A stretch of 64,000 nt of DNA from NCBI GenBank assembly GCA_044228505.1, contig JBGAUT010000006.1, positions 1-64,000 on the forward strand, given 5' to 3'. This document shows positions 1 through 8,699 of this stretch, piece after piece (the first letter of the stretch is position 1; each line of letters opens with the position of its first letter). Origin of the DNA: JAEUKA01 sp044228505. GTDB lineage: Bacteria > Myxococcota_A > Polyangia > Palsa-1104 > JAEUJZ01. A program made the translations under genes and the position numbers. Below the pieces are notes generated by a model, which did not search any database, was not told where the DNA came from, and saw only the letters and a program-made list of their open reading frames with translations.

Positions 1-76
1 AAGGTAATAGGTTGGGTGTGGAAGCGTAGTAATACGTGAAGCTGACCAGTACTAATCGGCCGTGCGGCTTGACCAT
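1..76 (+). rRNA. rrl: 23S ribosomal RNA, 3' end (partial)
   Basis: The first ~76 bases match the conserved 3' terminus of bacterial 23S rRNA: the helix around gctgaccagtactaatcgg followed by the closing strand ggcttgacc. The gene begins upstream of the window. A 5S gene follows after about 80 bases in the usual 23S-5S order. The exact 3' end is estimated by comparison with the E. coli terminus. Confidence 0.93.
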
Positions 77-155
77 CACTTTTTTACCCTTTGAAGACCA
101 AGGTTCGCTGCATCGATTGCGTTTGACATGCACAACAGCTAGTTGCTTCTTGTTT

Positions 156-274
156 TTCCTGGTGGCTTTGCCGGAGGGGCCACACCCGATCCCATCCCGA
201 ACTCGGTAGTTAAGACCTCCAGGGCCAATGGTACTGCACGGGATTCTGTGTGGGAGAGTAGGTCGCTGCCAGGA
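156..274 (+). rRNA. rrf: 5S ribosomal RNA
   Basis: About 119 nt with the 5S landmarks: terminal helix strands ttcctgg and ccaggaa, the loop segment cccatcccgaactcgg, and the gggagagtaggtcgctgcc 3' part. It lies about 80 nt after the 23S end and just before a strong intrinsic terminator, so it closes an rRNA operon. Ends are placed by pairing of the terminal helix and may be off by a base or two. Confidence 0.95.
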
Positions 275-285
275 ATTCTTCTTTT

Positions 286-320
286 AAAGGCCCAGAGTCT
301 TCTCTCTGGGCCTTTTTTTT
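286..320 (+). terminator. Intrinsic terminator of the rRNA operon
   Basis: A perfect 12-bp stem (aaaggcccagag at 286-297 pairs with ctctgggccttt at 304-315) with a six-base loop is followed by an uninterrupted T run. It sits 11 bases after the 5S gene, the expected place for the rrn terminator. Confidence 0.93.
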
Positions 321-400
321 ATCCTTTTTCTGGTCTTCGAGAAGGCACATTTTTTCTTCTGGACTGCTTACCGGTTTCATTTCTGAGCTAGCATCACTCC

Positions 401-991
401 ATGATGACTCCTGTTCAGACTCCTCAGGCACCGGCGGCGCTTCGCTTGTTGCCACAAGAGTCTCTATTGCTCTGCGTCGATATCCAAGAGCGTCTTTGTG
501 CGGCAATGCCGAAAGACGTTCTGTTGCAGTTGGTTCAGAATGCTTCTCGACTGATACAGGGAGCTAAGATTTTGGGAGTGCCGGTGCTTGTTTCGGAACA
601 GTACCGACGAGGACTTGGTCCAACACTTCCAGAATTGGCCGTTCAACTTCCCGCTGGTTCGTTGAGCCTAGAAAAAATGGAGTTTTCCGCTTGGGCCGCT
701 CCGACGTTAGCGGCGGCCATTGCGGAGACGGGACGGTCGCAGGTCATTCTGATTGGCATGGAGACGCACATATGCGTGTACCAGACGGCCCGTGACCTCG
801 CCCATGTCGGTTACAAGGTGCATGTCCCTCATGATGCGGTTTGTTCGCGACAGCCTGAGAATGCTCGGGTTGGCTTGGTGCTCGCTGAGCGCGCCGGTGG
901 AGTGGTGACTTCGACGGAAACGGTCCTGTTCGATTGGTTACACCGTGCGGGTTCCGCCGACTTCAAGGCGATCTCGGCGCTCGTGCGCTAG
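401..991 (+). CDS. Isochorismatase-family cysteine hydrolase
   Basis: A 196-residue single-domain protein of the isochorismatase-like hydrolase family (YcaC/nicotinamidase fold). The expected catalytic triad is visible: Asp27 in LLLCVDIQERL, Lys92 in EKMEFSAW and Cys125 in GMETHICVYQTARD. Family members cleave C-N or vinyl-ether bonds; the substrate cannot be told from sequence. There is no signal peptide, so it is cytoplasmic. Two ATGs stand in tandem at 401 and 404 with no clear Shine-Dalgarno, so the start is uncertain by one codon. It is the first gene after the rRNA terminator and appears to be monocistronic. Confidence 0.85.
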   Translation: MMTPVQTPQAPAALRLLPQESLLLCVDIQERLCAAMPKDVLLQLVQNASRLIQGAKILGVPVLVSEQYRRGLGPTLPELAVQLPAGSLSLEKMEFSAWAAPTLAAAIAETGRSQVILIGMETHICVYQTARDLAHVGYKVHVPHDAVCSRQPENARVGLVLAERAGGVVTSTETVLFDWLHRAGSADFKAISALVR

Positions 992-1045
992 CGACGACAA
1001 GACGGCTTCATTTCGTTTCTACCGACGGTGTGTTAGAAATGATAC

Positions 1046-1744
1046 ATGCGCTGGCGAGACTCAGTGGTGGTTGTGCTTTTCGCCTCGCTCTCGCTAGGGT
1101 GCGAGGGAGCAGGCGACGGCCAAGTGAGCGGAACTCTGTTCCTTCGCGGCTGTCCATCGCTGGATCCTACGGAGCATTCACTGACGGAAGTTCCTTCTCC
1201 CTTGCCTGCGTTTTCGCTCGATCCGCATTTTTTCTATGCGGAGGTCATTTGGGGAATCAAGTCGGGTCTGCGGTCGGATCCGCGAACGGTTGATCGGCTG
1301 CAGATTCGGCTCCAGCGTGGGTCCAGCAAGATGGATCGTTCGGATGGCTTCGAGCTTTTGGCCCACGATCTGGGCAAACTCGAGCAGCTACAGGCGGACT
1401 CGATTCGCGCAGGGGCACCAGGGATTCCGATCGTCCCGCCACCGCTCGATCAGGCGACGTCACCGCTCCCGAGTTCGCCAGATGCGACGGTGCGTGCGGG
1501 TCTGATTCTGAACAACTCCTGTCGCTATCCGCAAGCCCAGCCTTCGCTACGGGGGCACATTCGCTTTTCTGAGCTCGGACGTCGCGTCGGGGAATACCTC
1601 GCCGCAGAGTTTCAGGTGGTCATTGAGGATGAGCGGGCGATTCGCCAAGAAGGTGGCATTCCGAGAAGCCCGAACGTTGCCGGCGCGCTGCAGGGATGGT
1701 TTCGAATGCCCATTCACTCGGGCCCAGCCTCTGCGGCACAGTAG
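1046..1744 (+). CDS. Predicted lipoprotein, unknown function
   Basis: A 232-residue protein with a short type II signal peptide: charged MRWRD, hydrophobic run, and lipobox LSLGC with the modified Cys near residue 19. The rest is soluble, Pro/Ser/Leu rich, with no domain I recognise. A middle segment (VRAGLILNNSCRYPQAQPSLRGHIRFSEL is read in pieces) looks like a beta strand-rich region, and the C-terminus is Ala/Ser rich. It lies 54 bases after the isochorismatase-like gene and converges on the ferredoxin gene. Start chosen because it gives a clean lipoprotein signal. Real-gene status is supported by the signal and length; the role is unknown. Confidence 0.65.
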   Translation: MRWRDSVVVVLFASLSLGCEGAGDGQVSGTLFLRGCPSLDPTEHSLTEVPSPLPAFSLDPHFFYAEVIWGIKSGLRSDPRTVDRLQIRLQRGSSKMDRSDGFELLAHDLGKLEQLQADSIRAGAPGIPIVPPPLDQATSPLPSSPDATVRAGLILNNSCRYPQAQPSLRGHIRFSELGRRVGEYLAAEFQVVIEDERAIRQEGGIPRSPNVAGALQGWFRMPIHSGPASAAQ

Positions 1745-1749
1745 TTGGG

Positions 1750-2070
1750 TTAGCTTGGCTCTTTGATGCGTAGATGCTCAACGGGCTGGCCCCCGACGAT
1801 GTGCTTCTCGATGATCTCGTGCGCAGCCGCAACGGTTGGTACTTGATACCAGACAGCTTCTGGATACACGACGACCACGGGGCCGTTGCTGCACTGATCA
1901 AGGCAGCCCGAGGAGTTTGCGCGCATTCGGCCTCGTAAGCCGCGAGCCGCGAGCTCCTTTTTGAAGATTTCGCAAATGCCCTCACTAGAGCTGTTGGCAC
2001 AACTGCCCTTAGGGTTCTGCGGATCGCGCCGATTGGTACAGATCAGGATGTGCTTCTCGAAAGGAATCAT
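1750..2070 (-). CDS. Thioredoxin-like [2Fe-2S] ferredoxin
   Basis: A 106-residue protein that begins EKHILICTNRRD and carries SSGCLDQCSNGP about residues 52-64. Together with Cys23 this matches the four-cysteine layout of thioredoxin-fold (2Fe-2S) ferredoxins, similar to the NuoE C-terminal domain and the Azotobacter/Aquifex ferredoxin family. These are small electron carriers; the partner is not evident. It lies 12 bases downstream of a small membrane protein gene and next to the heme A synthesis genes on the same strand, so it is probably the last gene of the ctaA-ctaB transcript. Confidence 0.85.
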   Translation of the reverse strand: MIPFEKHILICTNRRDPQNPKGSCANSSSEGICEIFKKELAARGLRGRMRANSSGCLDQCSNGPVVVVYPEAVWYQVPTVAAAHEIIEKHIVGGQPVEHLRIKEPS

Positions 2071-2082
2071 CGTCGCTGTACC

Positions 2083-2394
2083 TTAGTTTGGAGCGGATAC
2101 TGGCCGCTGTTGTGCCTGCATCGCCTGGCGAAGAAGCACGTTCGGATCCAACTCGAGTCGAATATCTAGTATCTGCGTAAGCACATAGTAGATGACACCC
2201 ACGGCTACCAGCATCAGGGCCAGCGCCGAGGTCGCCGTGGCCAACGCCAGCCCGAATACCGTGAGCGTACCGGCCGCCAGCACCGTTTGAACCAGTGGAG
2301 TGCGTGTTTCGGCGGCGGCGGGTGTAAAGGAAGAGAAGATCGTCTGGAGTTTTCCGTTTGACAGCACTCGCTCGATGAGCGTTCCGAGTCGCAT
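2083..2394 (-). CDS. Small membrane protein downstream of ctaB
   Basis: The ATG at 2394 gives a 103-residue protein that begins MRLGTLIERVL. It is preceded by AGGA on the minus strand and leaves a 10-base gap after the ctaB stop; a longer start at 2463 would run 59 bases into ctaB. Residues about 37-70 form one long or two short hydrophobic helices (Leu/Ala/Val rich), followed by a short charged tail ending QRPVSAPN. I recognise no family. Its position between ctaB and a ferredoxin suggests a link to oxidase assembly, but this is only inference from context. Confidence 0.6.
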   Translation of the reverse strand: MRLGTLIERVLSNGKLQTIFSSFTPAAAETRTPLVQTVLAAGTLTVFGLALATATSALALMLVAVGVIYYVLTQILDIRLELDPNVLLRQAMQAQQRPVSAPN

Positions 2395-2404
2395 GGCAGA
2401 AGTC

Positions 2405-3307
2405 CTAACTGGCGTGGTGTCCGGTGGCGTAAAGGGAGGGCGGGACACCGTCCGAAAGCGCATGTCCCGCGAGCATCGCTCCGAAAACCACCATCAGATA
2501 GAGCAGCGATGCTTTGAATAGGGTGCGAGCCCAGCGAATACCGGATGACGCACGCAAGCCTTGAATTCCGACGAGCAGAAAGCCAATTCCTGCCACCAGC
2601 GCTGTGCATAGATACAGTCGTCCGCCGATACCCATCGGCACGAGCAGCAGCGAAACAGGGCAGAGCAGTAACAGGTACAACACGACCTGGAACTTGGCGG
2701 TCCGTTCACCCAACTCACTAACGAGCGTTTTAAAGCCAGCTCGACGATAGTCCTCGTTGCGAAACAGTGCGATGGCGATGAAGTGAGGGAGCTGCCACAA
2801 AAACATGATCGCAAACAGGGTCAGCCCTGCCAAGTCGAGGTGTCCAGTGGCCGCCGTCCATCCCATCAGTGGCGGCATGGCACCGGGCACGGCACCGATC
2901 ACCAGCGCGCCAGGGGAGATTTGCTTCATCGGGGTGTAACACGCGGTGTAAGAGACAAACGCCACCAGCCCAAGAACGGCGGTCAGCAGGTTGACGACCA
3001 GCCCGAGCCACAGCAGGGCGAGCAGTCCCAGTGCGAGGCTCAACGCCAGCGCGATCCTGGGCTCGAGGCGGCCTGCGGGCAGCGGGCGATCCTTGGTTCG
3101 CTCGGCTCGTCCATCAATGTCGCGCTCTAGGTACATATTCAGGGCGTTCGCACCTCCGACGAGCAGCGACATCCCGAGGAGCAACCCCAGTTTGGATTCG
3201 GGCGTGGGCGTGGTCGGAGCCAGATAAAGTCCAACGGCTCCAGTCGCCACGACCATGAGCGTGATGCGTGGTTTGACGAGCGCGATGAGGTCACGAACTT
3301 GGCTCAA
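2405..3307 (-). CDS. ctaB: Protoheme IX farnesyltransferase (heme O synthase)
   Basis: UbiA-family integral membrane prenyltransferase that adds a farnesyl group to heme B to make heme O, the step before CtaA. The prenyl-diphosphate/Mg site is visible as NMYLERDIDGRAERTKDRP, with the expected run of hydrophobic helices. I place the start at the TTG at 3307, giving 300 residues: it follows AAGGGGG at about seven bases and overlaps the ctaA stop as TTGA, typical of translational coupling. An upstream ATG at 3397 would add a charged 30-residue extension encoded inside ctaA and looks spurious. Order ctaA-ctaB on one strand indicates a heme A operon. Confidence 0.93.
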   Translation of the reverse strand: MSQVRDLIALVKPRITLMVVATGAVGLYLAPTTPTPESKLGLLLGMSLLVGGANALNMYLERDIDGRAERTKDRPLPAGRLEPRIALALSLALGLLALLWLGLVVNLLTAVLGLVAFVSYTACYTPMKQISPGALVIGAVPGAMPPLMGWTAATGHLDLAGLTLFAIMFLWQLPHFIAIALFRNEDYRRAGFKTLVSELGERTAKFQVVLYLLLLCPVSLLLVPMGIGGRLYLCTALVAGIGFLLVGIQGLRASSGIRWARTLFKASLLYLMVVFGAMLAGHALSDGVPPSLYATGHHAS

Positions 3308-4263
3308 GCGACGCCCCCTTGATGGTGATGGCCAGCGAGTGTGTTCGGCATTTCGGAATGTGCCTCGCTTTCTTGGACCATCGGTCGGAGCAGCCACAAC
3401 TCAATGACCAAGAGCGCCCATAGTAGTGCTCCCAGGCCAAGGTGACTGGTGACCTGCAGCAGCCCGAGATAGCTCCGCACGCTCTCCAACCCGAGCGCGA
3501 TCTGTACGATCACCAGTATGGGTAGTGCCTGCTTGATGAAGCGGGCAAGACCAGTCAGGCGTGGCAGCATCAGCGTCGAACCCACCAACGCAAACGCCAG
3601 CAGCAGAGCGGTCAGCCGGTGAATCGCTTGAATGACGACCGTCGGATGTTCACCGATCGGCAGTAGCCCATCTTTGCAGAACGGGATTTCCAAGCAGGCC
3701 AGTCCGGCACCCGTGTGACGCACCAGGCCGCCGAGAGAAATCTGTAAGTAGCAGAGCACCGCAGTGGCAGCGAGGAGCCGGTAGGCACTACGTGACACTT
3801 CGATCCGCTCGGAGGTTTTGCGACTCAGACACGCGATCGATAGCACAAGAGCGAAGAACAGCATCGACGTACACAGGTGAGCGAGCGAGATGAGCGTCGG
3901 AAGCTTGTAGATCACGGTCAACCCGCCAAGCACACCTTGGAAAAGAACCAGCCCAACCGCGAGCAGGCCGAGACTACGTCCCCACCGCTTTCCTTGACGA
4001 GTGGCTTGAAAACAGAGTCCGCACAGCACGATGGTCAGAACGCCTACCAGGCTTGCGAAAAGCCGATGTCCGTGCTCGAAGAACACATTGCCTTTCATCT
4101 CTGGGAAGAACTGACCGAAACACAGCGGCCAATCGGGACAAGCCAGCGAAGATCCGGTGCCATGGACGATCCCGCCGATGAGCAGCAGCATGTAGGTGGC
4201 ACACGCGGTGAAGATGGCGAAACGATGGGTCCACATAAAGGGTCTGGCCTCGAACGACGACAT
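3304..4263 (-). CDS. ctaA: Heme A synthase
   Basis: CtaA/COX15 oxidises the C8 methyl of heme O to a formyl group, giving heme A for cytochrome aa3 oxidase. About eight transmembrane helices are visible. The conserved histidines lie in FEHGHRLFAS, SLAHLCTSM, QAIHRLTALL and TSHLGLG. Two cysteine pairs occur on the external loops, LACPDWPLCFG and LACLEIPFC, as in Bacillus-type CtaA. The start at 4263 (MSSFEARPF) is preferred over 4368, whose extra 35 residues are Arg/His rich and unlike the family; the ATG at 4236 (MWTHRF) is also possible. It is translationally coupled to ctaB. Confidence 0.92.
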   Translation of the reverse strand: MSSFEARPFMWTHRFAIFTACATYMLLLIGGIVHGTGSSLACPDWPLCFGQFFPEMKGNVFFEHGHRLFASLVGVLTIVLCGLCFQATRQGKRWGRSLGLLAVGLVLFQGVLGGLTVIYKLPTLISLAHLCTSMLFFALVLSIACLSRKTSERIEVSRSAYRLLAATAVLCYLQISLGGLVRHTGAGLACLEIPFCKDGLLPIGEHPTVVIQAIHRLTALLLAFALVGSTLMLPRLTGLARFIKQALPILVIVQIALGLESVRSYLGLLQVTSHLGLGALLWALLVIELWLLRPMVQESEAHSEMPNTLAGHHHQGGVA

Positions 4264-4575
4264 CGGCCTGGGCGGAAATGAACCACCGTGCAGTGAGCGG
4301 GCGACGTCAACGTGGAAGTGAGTGCGACGTTCTCTCGGGTCTTTACGGCATGGGCCAAGCCGTCTCAAGCGTTTTTTTGAATTTGTGATGTCAGCGACGG
4401 AGATTCATACCGCGAGACCGTGTGGCGTGCGGTCGCCCTGGCGGACACGGCGGGTTCTCGATTCCGTCGTGTAGAAGAGCGGATTGGGAGGTTGACCTCC
4501 CAGGGACAGGGCTCTATAGTCCGCCACGCTATCTTGCGTTCTCACCGTATCCATCGAAAGAACACGGAGGTCTTC
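4264..4575. other. Divergent intergenic region ctaA / outer-membrane protein gene
   Basis: These 312 bases separate the leftward ctaA gene from the rightward barrel gene. The right half holds a sigma70-like promoter (4492-4520) for the rightward gene and its GGAGG ribosome-binding site at 4566-4570. The left half must contain the ctaA promoter, but I could not pick one out with confidence. Reading frames that cross it look like 5' extensions of the two genes and not independent genes. Confidence 0.5.
4492..4520 (+). promoter_or_regulatory. Sigma70-type promoter
   Basis: TTGACC (4492-4497) and TATAGT (4515-4520) are separated by exactly 17 bases. They lie about 56 bases upstream of the barrel gene's ATG, which has GGAGGT six bases before it. 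Transcription would start near 4527. Confidence 0.7.
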
Positions 4576-6570
4576 ATGCGACGGCCCGACCCGGCTCGGC
4601 TCGCCGACCCGGATTTTCGTCGCCTCTGTGGCTCGTCTGATCGTCCCTCGCGGACGCGACGGGCCTTGACGTTGGGCACTACCGTGCTCTTCGTCCTGCT
4701 TGGCGTTTCTCAATTGGCACATGCTCAGTTTGGTCCCGGCGGCGGGATGCGTCCCATGGGGGGACAAGGCGGCGGAATGGGCGGACCTCAGGGAGGACCA
4801 CCACCCGACAAGCCGGAAGGACCAGCCGAGGCTGCGCCATCCACAGGCAGCGCTGACACCGCCACCGAACCGCTCCCACAGTGGCCCGAAAAGAAGGGCA
4901 AGGAACTACAGTTCCTTCAGCTCAACGGGTATCTGCGTGGGCGGGGCTACTACTGGCATAACTTCAACCTCGGACACTTTAACGATCCCTCAAGTCGGGC
5001 GAACCCGTTCTCGCTGCCGTATTCGGAAATTCCGACAGCGACGGGAGAGCGCCCCGATTCGAGTTGCACCAAGCGCAATCCCGGGACGACCTGCGGTTCA
5101 GCCGGTGTGCTCACCTCGGATATGCGACTGCGCTTTGATCCGACGCTGAACTTGTCGGAGCAGATACGGGTGAAGTCGCAGATCGACGTCTTCGACAACC
5201 TCGTGCTCGGCAGTACGCCCGAGGGCTTCTATATCAACGGTCGTGGTGGCGCTGCCGACGGTTATCCAACGATTAACAATCGCACACAGGTACCTCAGGA
5301 ATCGACGCTGAACGCGCTTCAGTCATCGATCCGAGCGAAGCGTGCGTGGGGTGAAGTCAAGATCCCTCTCGTCGAGCTGAACTTCGGTCGGATGCCGTTT
5401 ATGTGGGGCACAGGAATGCTCTACCACGACGGCAACTGCCCGGACTGTGACTTCGGCACGACCGTTGATCGGGTGATGGTGACGGCGCGACTGTGGAATC
5501 ACTTTGCGTCGTTTATGTACGACTGGTCGGCGGTCGGAGCAACCTCGCAGATCGTCCAAAACCAGCAACTGACCGGCTGGAACTACAACATCGATAATGT
5601 CGATGATGTGATGCAGGTTGGGCTGGCGCTTGGACGCAAAGACGACGAGGCCCACATCGCGGACGCGCTCAATCGTGGCAAGGCGGTCGTAAATTATGGC
5701 GCGCTCATCATCGGGCGCTGGCAGGAGTGGGATCTTACCTACAATCCGCGACCGCAGACGACGCCACTTGGTCAGACCGGTCCAGAATCGTCGGCTCTGT
5801 ACTCGGCTAATGAGCTGCAGAAGTCGCTTGGTCGGCGCAAGGCTTGGTCGTTGACGGCGGACTTGTGGGGACGGCTGCAGTACAAGAAGCTGTATCTCGA
5901 AGCCGAAGGTGCGGCGATCTTCGGTAGCGTAGGTGAGCTGGGGGTGTACGGAGACGGCGGGTACGGTGGCGATAACGTGCTGCGCAAGGCAACCCTGGAA
6001 ATCCAGCAACTGGGCGGTCTGTTCCGCGGAAATTACAAATTCCTGCGCGACAGCCTGATCGTGGGGCTGGAGGTCGGCAGTGCCAGTGGTCCGCAGAACG
6101 GCGATCCTCGTGGGGAGTTGAACTTCCGTCGCGCTCGCGAAAAGCCGATGGGGCTGCTGAACTCTGATGGCTACATCGGGCTTCGAAGCTCGCGTTTCAA
6201 CTTCGATCCCGACTATCACGTCGACATGATTCTGTTTCGACGCATCCTCGGGACAGTCTATAACGCGACGTATATGAAGCCGTCGGTAACCTACTGGTTG
6301 ATCGATAGCTTCGGTGGTCAGGCGGAGTTCATCTACTCACTGGCCAACAAGCCAGCGGTCTTTCCGGGCCATGCCATCAACATGGGCGCAGAGATCAACG
6401 CACGCCTCATGTATCACAACAAGGACGAGGGCTTTTACGCCGCGCTGGAGTACGGCGTGCTGTTCGACCTTGGTGCTCTTTCGCAGAAGCAGGAAGTCTG
6501 GAACAACACGTTTGCGATCGATGGAACGACAGCGCAAGCATTCCAGGCCAAAATTATGCTTCGCTTCTAA
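4576..6570 (+). CDS. Predicted outer-membrane beta-barrel protein (TIGR04551-like)
   Basis: A 664-residue protein with an N-terminal charged stretch, then a signal peptide near residues 30-55 ending LAHAQ. A Gly/Met/Pro-rich linker (FGPGGGMRPMGGQGGGM) follows, then a long beta-rich region with alternating aromatic residues (for example YLRGRGYYWHNFNLGHF). The last residues are IMLRF, and a C-terminal Phe is a hallmark of proteins inserted by the BAM complex. It resembles the deltaproteobacterial TIGR04551 family of unknown function, an assignment from memory. The start at 4576 has GGAGGT upstream; an in-frame ATG at 4420 precedes the promoter and is rejected. A Cys-rich lipoprotein gene follows after one base. 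Confidence 0.8.
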   Translation: MRRPDPARLADPDFRRLCGSSDRPSRTRRALTLGTTVLFVLLGVSQLAHAQFGPGGGMRPMGGQGGGMGGPQGGPPPDKPEGPAEAAPSTGSADTATEPLPQWPEKKGKELQFLQLNGYLRGRGYYWHNFNLGHFNDPSSRANPFSLPYSEIPTATGERPDSSCTKRNPGTTCGSAGVLTSDMRLRFDPTLNLSEQIRVKSQIDVFDNLVLGSTPEGFYINGRGGAADGYPTINNRTQVPQESTLNALQSSIRAKRAWGEVKIPLVELNFGRMPFMWGTGMLYHDGNCPDCDFGTTVDRVMVTARLWNHFASFMYDWSAVGATSQIVQNQQLTGWNYNIDNVDDVMQVGLALGRKDDEAHIADALNRGKAVVNYGALIIGRWQEWDLTYNPRPQTTPLGQTGPESSALYSANELQKSLGRRKAWSLTADLWGRLQYKKLYLEAEGAAIFGSVGELGVYGDGGYGGDNVLRKATLEIQQLGGLFRGNYKFLRDSLIVGLEVGSASGPQNGDPRGELNFRRAREKPMGLLNSDGYIGLRSSRFNFDPDYHVDMILFRRILGTVYNATYMKPSVTYWLIDSFGGQAEFIYSLANKPAVFPGHAINMGAEINARLMYHNKDEGFYAALEYGVLFDLGALSQKQEVWNNTFAIDGTTAQAFQAKIMLRF

Positions 6571-6571
6571 G

Positions 6572-6937
6572 ATGAGCCGCGCTTCTCGCTACATGTGCCT
6601 GCTGGTGGTTGCTGGCCTGCTTGGGTGTCAGGCTCGTGCCGGGATGCCTTGTCAGGGGGCCGACGATTGTCACAGCGGGCTGATTTGTGTGAAGCCGACT
6701 GGACTTGGAGTCGGTGCCGCTGGGGTCTGTGAGCCAACCCGCCGCGGGCTCGGTGATCCTTGTGCACGGTCGAGCGAATGTAGCGTCGGGCTAGCCTGTT
6801 CCAATGAAACGGGCGGCGGATACTACGGTACCTGCCAGACCGCGATCATTCTCGACGGCGGAGTCTACGATCAGGCTGCCGATCTGACGGCAGCGCCCGA
6901 TCTCACGCCGCAGGATCTGGTCAGTCCGCCGGGCTAA
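6572..6937 (+). CDS. Small Cys-rich lipoprotein (two EB-module-like repeats)
   Basis: A 121-residue protein with a type II signal peptide and lipobox LLGC (Cys near residue 19). The mature part holds two similar cysteine units of the form G-x-P-C-x4-[DE]-C-x2-G-L-x-C followed by a distal Cys: GMPCQGADDCHSGLIC and GDPCARSSECSVGLAC. Such units resemble the Dickkopf/EB-type modules common in Myxococcota surface proteins. The tail is Asp/Pro rich. Its ATG starts one base after the barrel gene stop, so the two are probably co-translated and may be partners at the outer membrane. Its last four bases overlap the convergent cyclase gene. Confidence 0.75.
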   Translation: MSRASRYMCLLVVAGLLGCQARAGMPCQGADDCHSGLICVKPTGLGVGAAGVCEPTRRGLGDPCARSSECSVGLACSNETGGGYYGTCQTAIILDGGVYDQAADLTAAPDLTPQDLVSPPG

Positions 6938-8553
6938 CCCGGGGTCGTGAGATCGCGGGTGAAAAACCCGGTGGCGTCGCCCTTCCGTCCGAGTACGTTG
7001 AAGATGCGGAGTGCTTGCAGCTTGCCTTTGACCTTGGTCGGCGGCAGTGCGACGTACTCGACGCGATCGGAGACGGCTTGGAGCACCGGCTCGCTGACGA
7101 TGATTTCACCCTTCCCAGCGACGGAGCACAAGCGTGATGCGGTGTTTACTGCGTCGCCGATGACGGTGTATTGCATCGTGTGTGACGAGCCAATCATTCC
7201 GCAGACGACCGTGCCGATGTTGATACCGATGCCGATGTCGATGGCCTCGAATCCCTTCGGCGTGCGCTTCGAGTTGAAGTGTTGAAGTGCCGTCTGCATC
7301 TCAATGGCGCACTGAACCGCACACCACGTCGCTTCTTCGACGGGAACTGGCGCGCCAAACAGCGCCATGATCTCATCACCGACGTACTTGTCGAGCGTCC
7401 CGTTGTACTTAAACAGGATCTCGATCATGACCTCGAAATACTCGTTGAGCATGGCGACGATTTCGGTCGCTTTGTGACGCTCGGTCATCGCGGTAAAGCC
7501 ACGAATATCCGAGAACAACATCGTGACCTCGCGCAGCTCGCCGCCTTTTTCGAGGTGGAGCTTACCCGAGACCAACTGCTCGACGAGCTTGGGTGAAAGG
7601 AGGCGCTGGAACTGCGCACGCGTCTTGGCCTCTTCCTCGATCTTTTTGGTCAGGCGCGCATTTTGGATGGCGATGGCGGCCTGGTTGGCAATCGAGTTGA
7701 AGAGCTGAAGATCACGCTCGGTAAACGCGTTCGCTGCAATCTGCGAGTCGAGGTGCATGACCCCGAGTAGCTCATTGCCGTGCATCAGCGGCACGCTCAT
7801 CGTCGAGCGAATGCCCTGCAGGATGATCGACTGGCTGTGTACAAAGCGCACGTCCATGCTGGCGTCCGACGACAGCACCGCTCGCTTGTTTTGCGTGACC
7901 TCGTTCAAAATCGCGTTCGAGATCTGGATCTGCTCGTGTGCCAGCTTCGCGTTTTTGTACTTTACGTACTTTGGCTGAAGCTGACCGTTTTCCATCAGCA
8001 GGATGACGCCACGATCGGCCGGCAATAGCTCGAACGACTTGTCGAGAATCTTGGGCAGCAGCGTCTCCAAGTCGAGGATGCCCATGATCGCTTGTCCCAG
8101 CTCGTGGGCAATGCGCAGCTTTTCGTAGTCGCGCTTCAGCGTATCGACGGGCAGATCCTTGGCCGGCATAAACCGCTCGGACCGGTCCGCATCCACCTTG
8201 TGACGGATGTGACTGTCGTTGAGCGTGCTGTTCGCAATCGTGACCCGTTGCAGAGAGTCCTCGTTGGGCCCGCGCTCGGCGTACATCATGCGCGTGTTGC
8301 CCATCGTGATCTCGTCGTTGTTTTTGAGGATCTGCTCGGTGACGCGGACGTTGCCGATGTAGCTTCCGTTGAGCGAGCCCAAATCCTTCAGCATAAAGCT
8401 GCCGTCAGGCTGGCGAATGATGTGGGCGTGTTCCTTTGAGACAATTCGATCGAGGACCTGGATCGAATTTTCAGGATGACGCCCAATCGTATTGAACTCG
8501 CCAAGTTCAAATTCTTTCCGGCTACTGCCGGTAAGCACGATCAGCTTGGCCAA
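6934..8553 (-). CDS. FHA-GAF-class III nucleotide cyclase
   Basis: A 539-residue cytoplasmic signalling protein. The FHA domain spans residues about 20-75 with the phosphothreonine-binding Arg25 (NTIGR), Ser39, His42 and Asn62. A GAF domain follows at about 160-300, and a class III cyclase domain at about 340-510. The two metal-binding Asp are in LFSDIRGFT and KYVGDEIMALFG. The Lys before YVGDE and the Asp of VIGDAVNTASRL are those usually found in adenylate cyclases, so cAMP is the likely product. The start is a TTG at 8553 preceded by CGGAG; no ATG fits. It could link Ser/Thr kinase signalling to cAMP. Confidence 0.9.
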   Translation of the reverse strand: MAKLIVLTGSSRKEFELGEFNTIGRHPENSIQVLDRIVSKEHAHIIRQPDGSFMLKDLGSLNGSYIGNVRVTEQILKNNDEITMGNTRMMYAERGPNEDSLQRVTIANSTLNDSHIRHKVDADRSERFMPAKDLPVDTLKRDYEKLRIAHELGQAIMGILDLETLLPKILDKSFELLPADRGVILLMENGQLQPKYVKYKNAKLAHEQIQISNAILNEVTQNKRAVLSSDASMDVRFVHSQSIILQGIRSTMSVPLMHGNELLGVMHLDSQIAANAFTERDLQLFNSIANQAAIAIQNARLTKKIEEEAKTRAQFQRLLSPKLVEQLVSGKLHLEKGGELREVTMLFSDIRGFTAMTERHKATEIVAMLNEYFEVMIEILFKYNGTLDKYVGDEIMALFGAPVPVEEATWCAVQCAIEMQTALQHFNSKRTPKGFEAIDIGIGINIGTVVCGMIGSSHTMQYTVIGDAVNTASRLCSVAGKGEIIVSEPVLQAVSDRVEYVALPPTKVKGKLQALRIFNVLGRKGDATGFFTRDLTTPG

Positions 8554-8699
8554 GTTATACGCTCCGAAGAATTTATTTTAAGGGCGAAACCTGTCCTATG
8601 TCACCACCTGCGTGATCTCACGCCGACCAGGGGAATGGCCGAAGCGAAGAGCCCTTGGCTGCGTTGTGCTCATTCGCTCGGTGCAGAGGCGAACTCAAG

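Noticed and set aside
143..391. Open frames across the 5S rRNA gene and terminator
   Set aside because: They cover the 5S gene and the rrn terminator, so they are not coding.
3308..3397. N-terminal extension of CtaB from an ATG at 3397
   Set aside because: The 30 extra residues are charged, lie inside ctaA and are absent from the family; the TTG at 3307 has the better ribosome-binding site.
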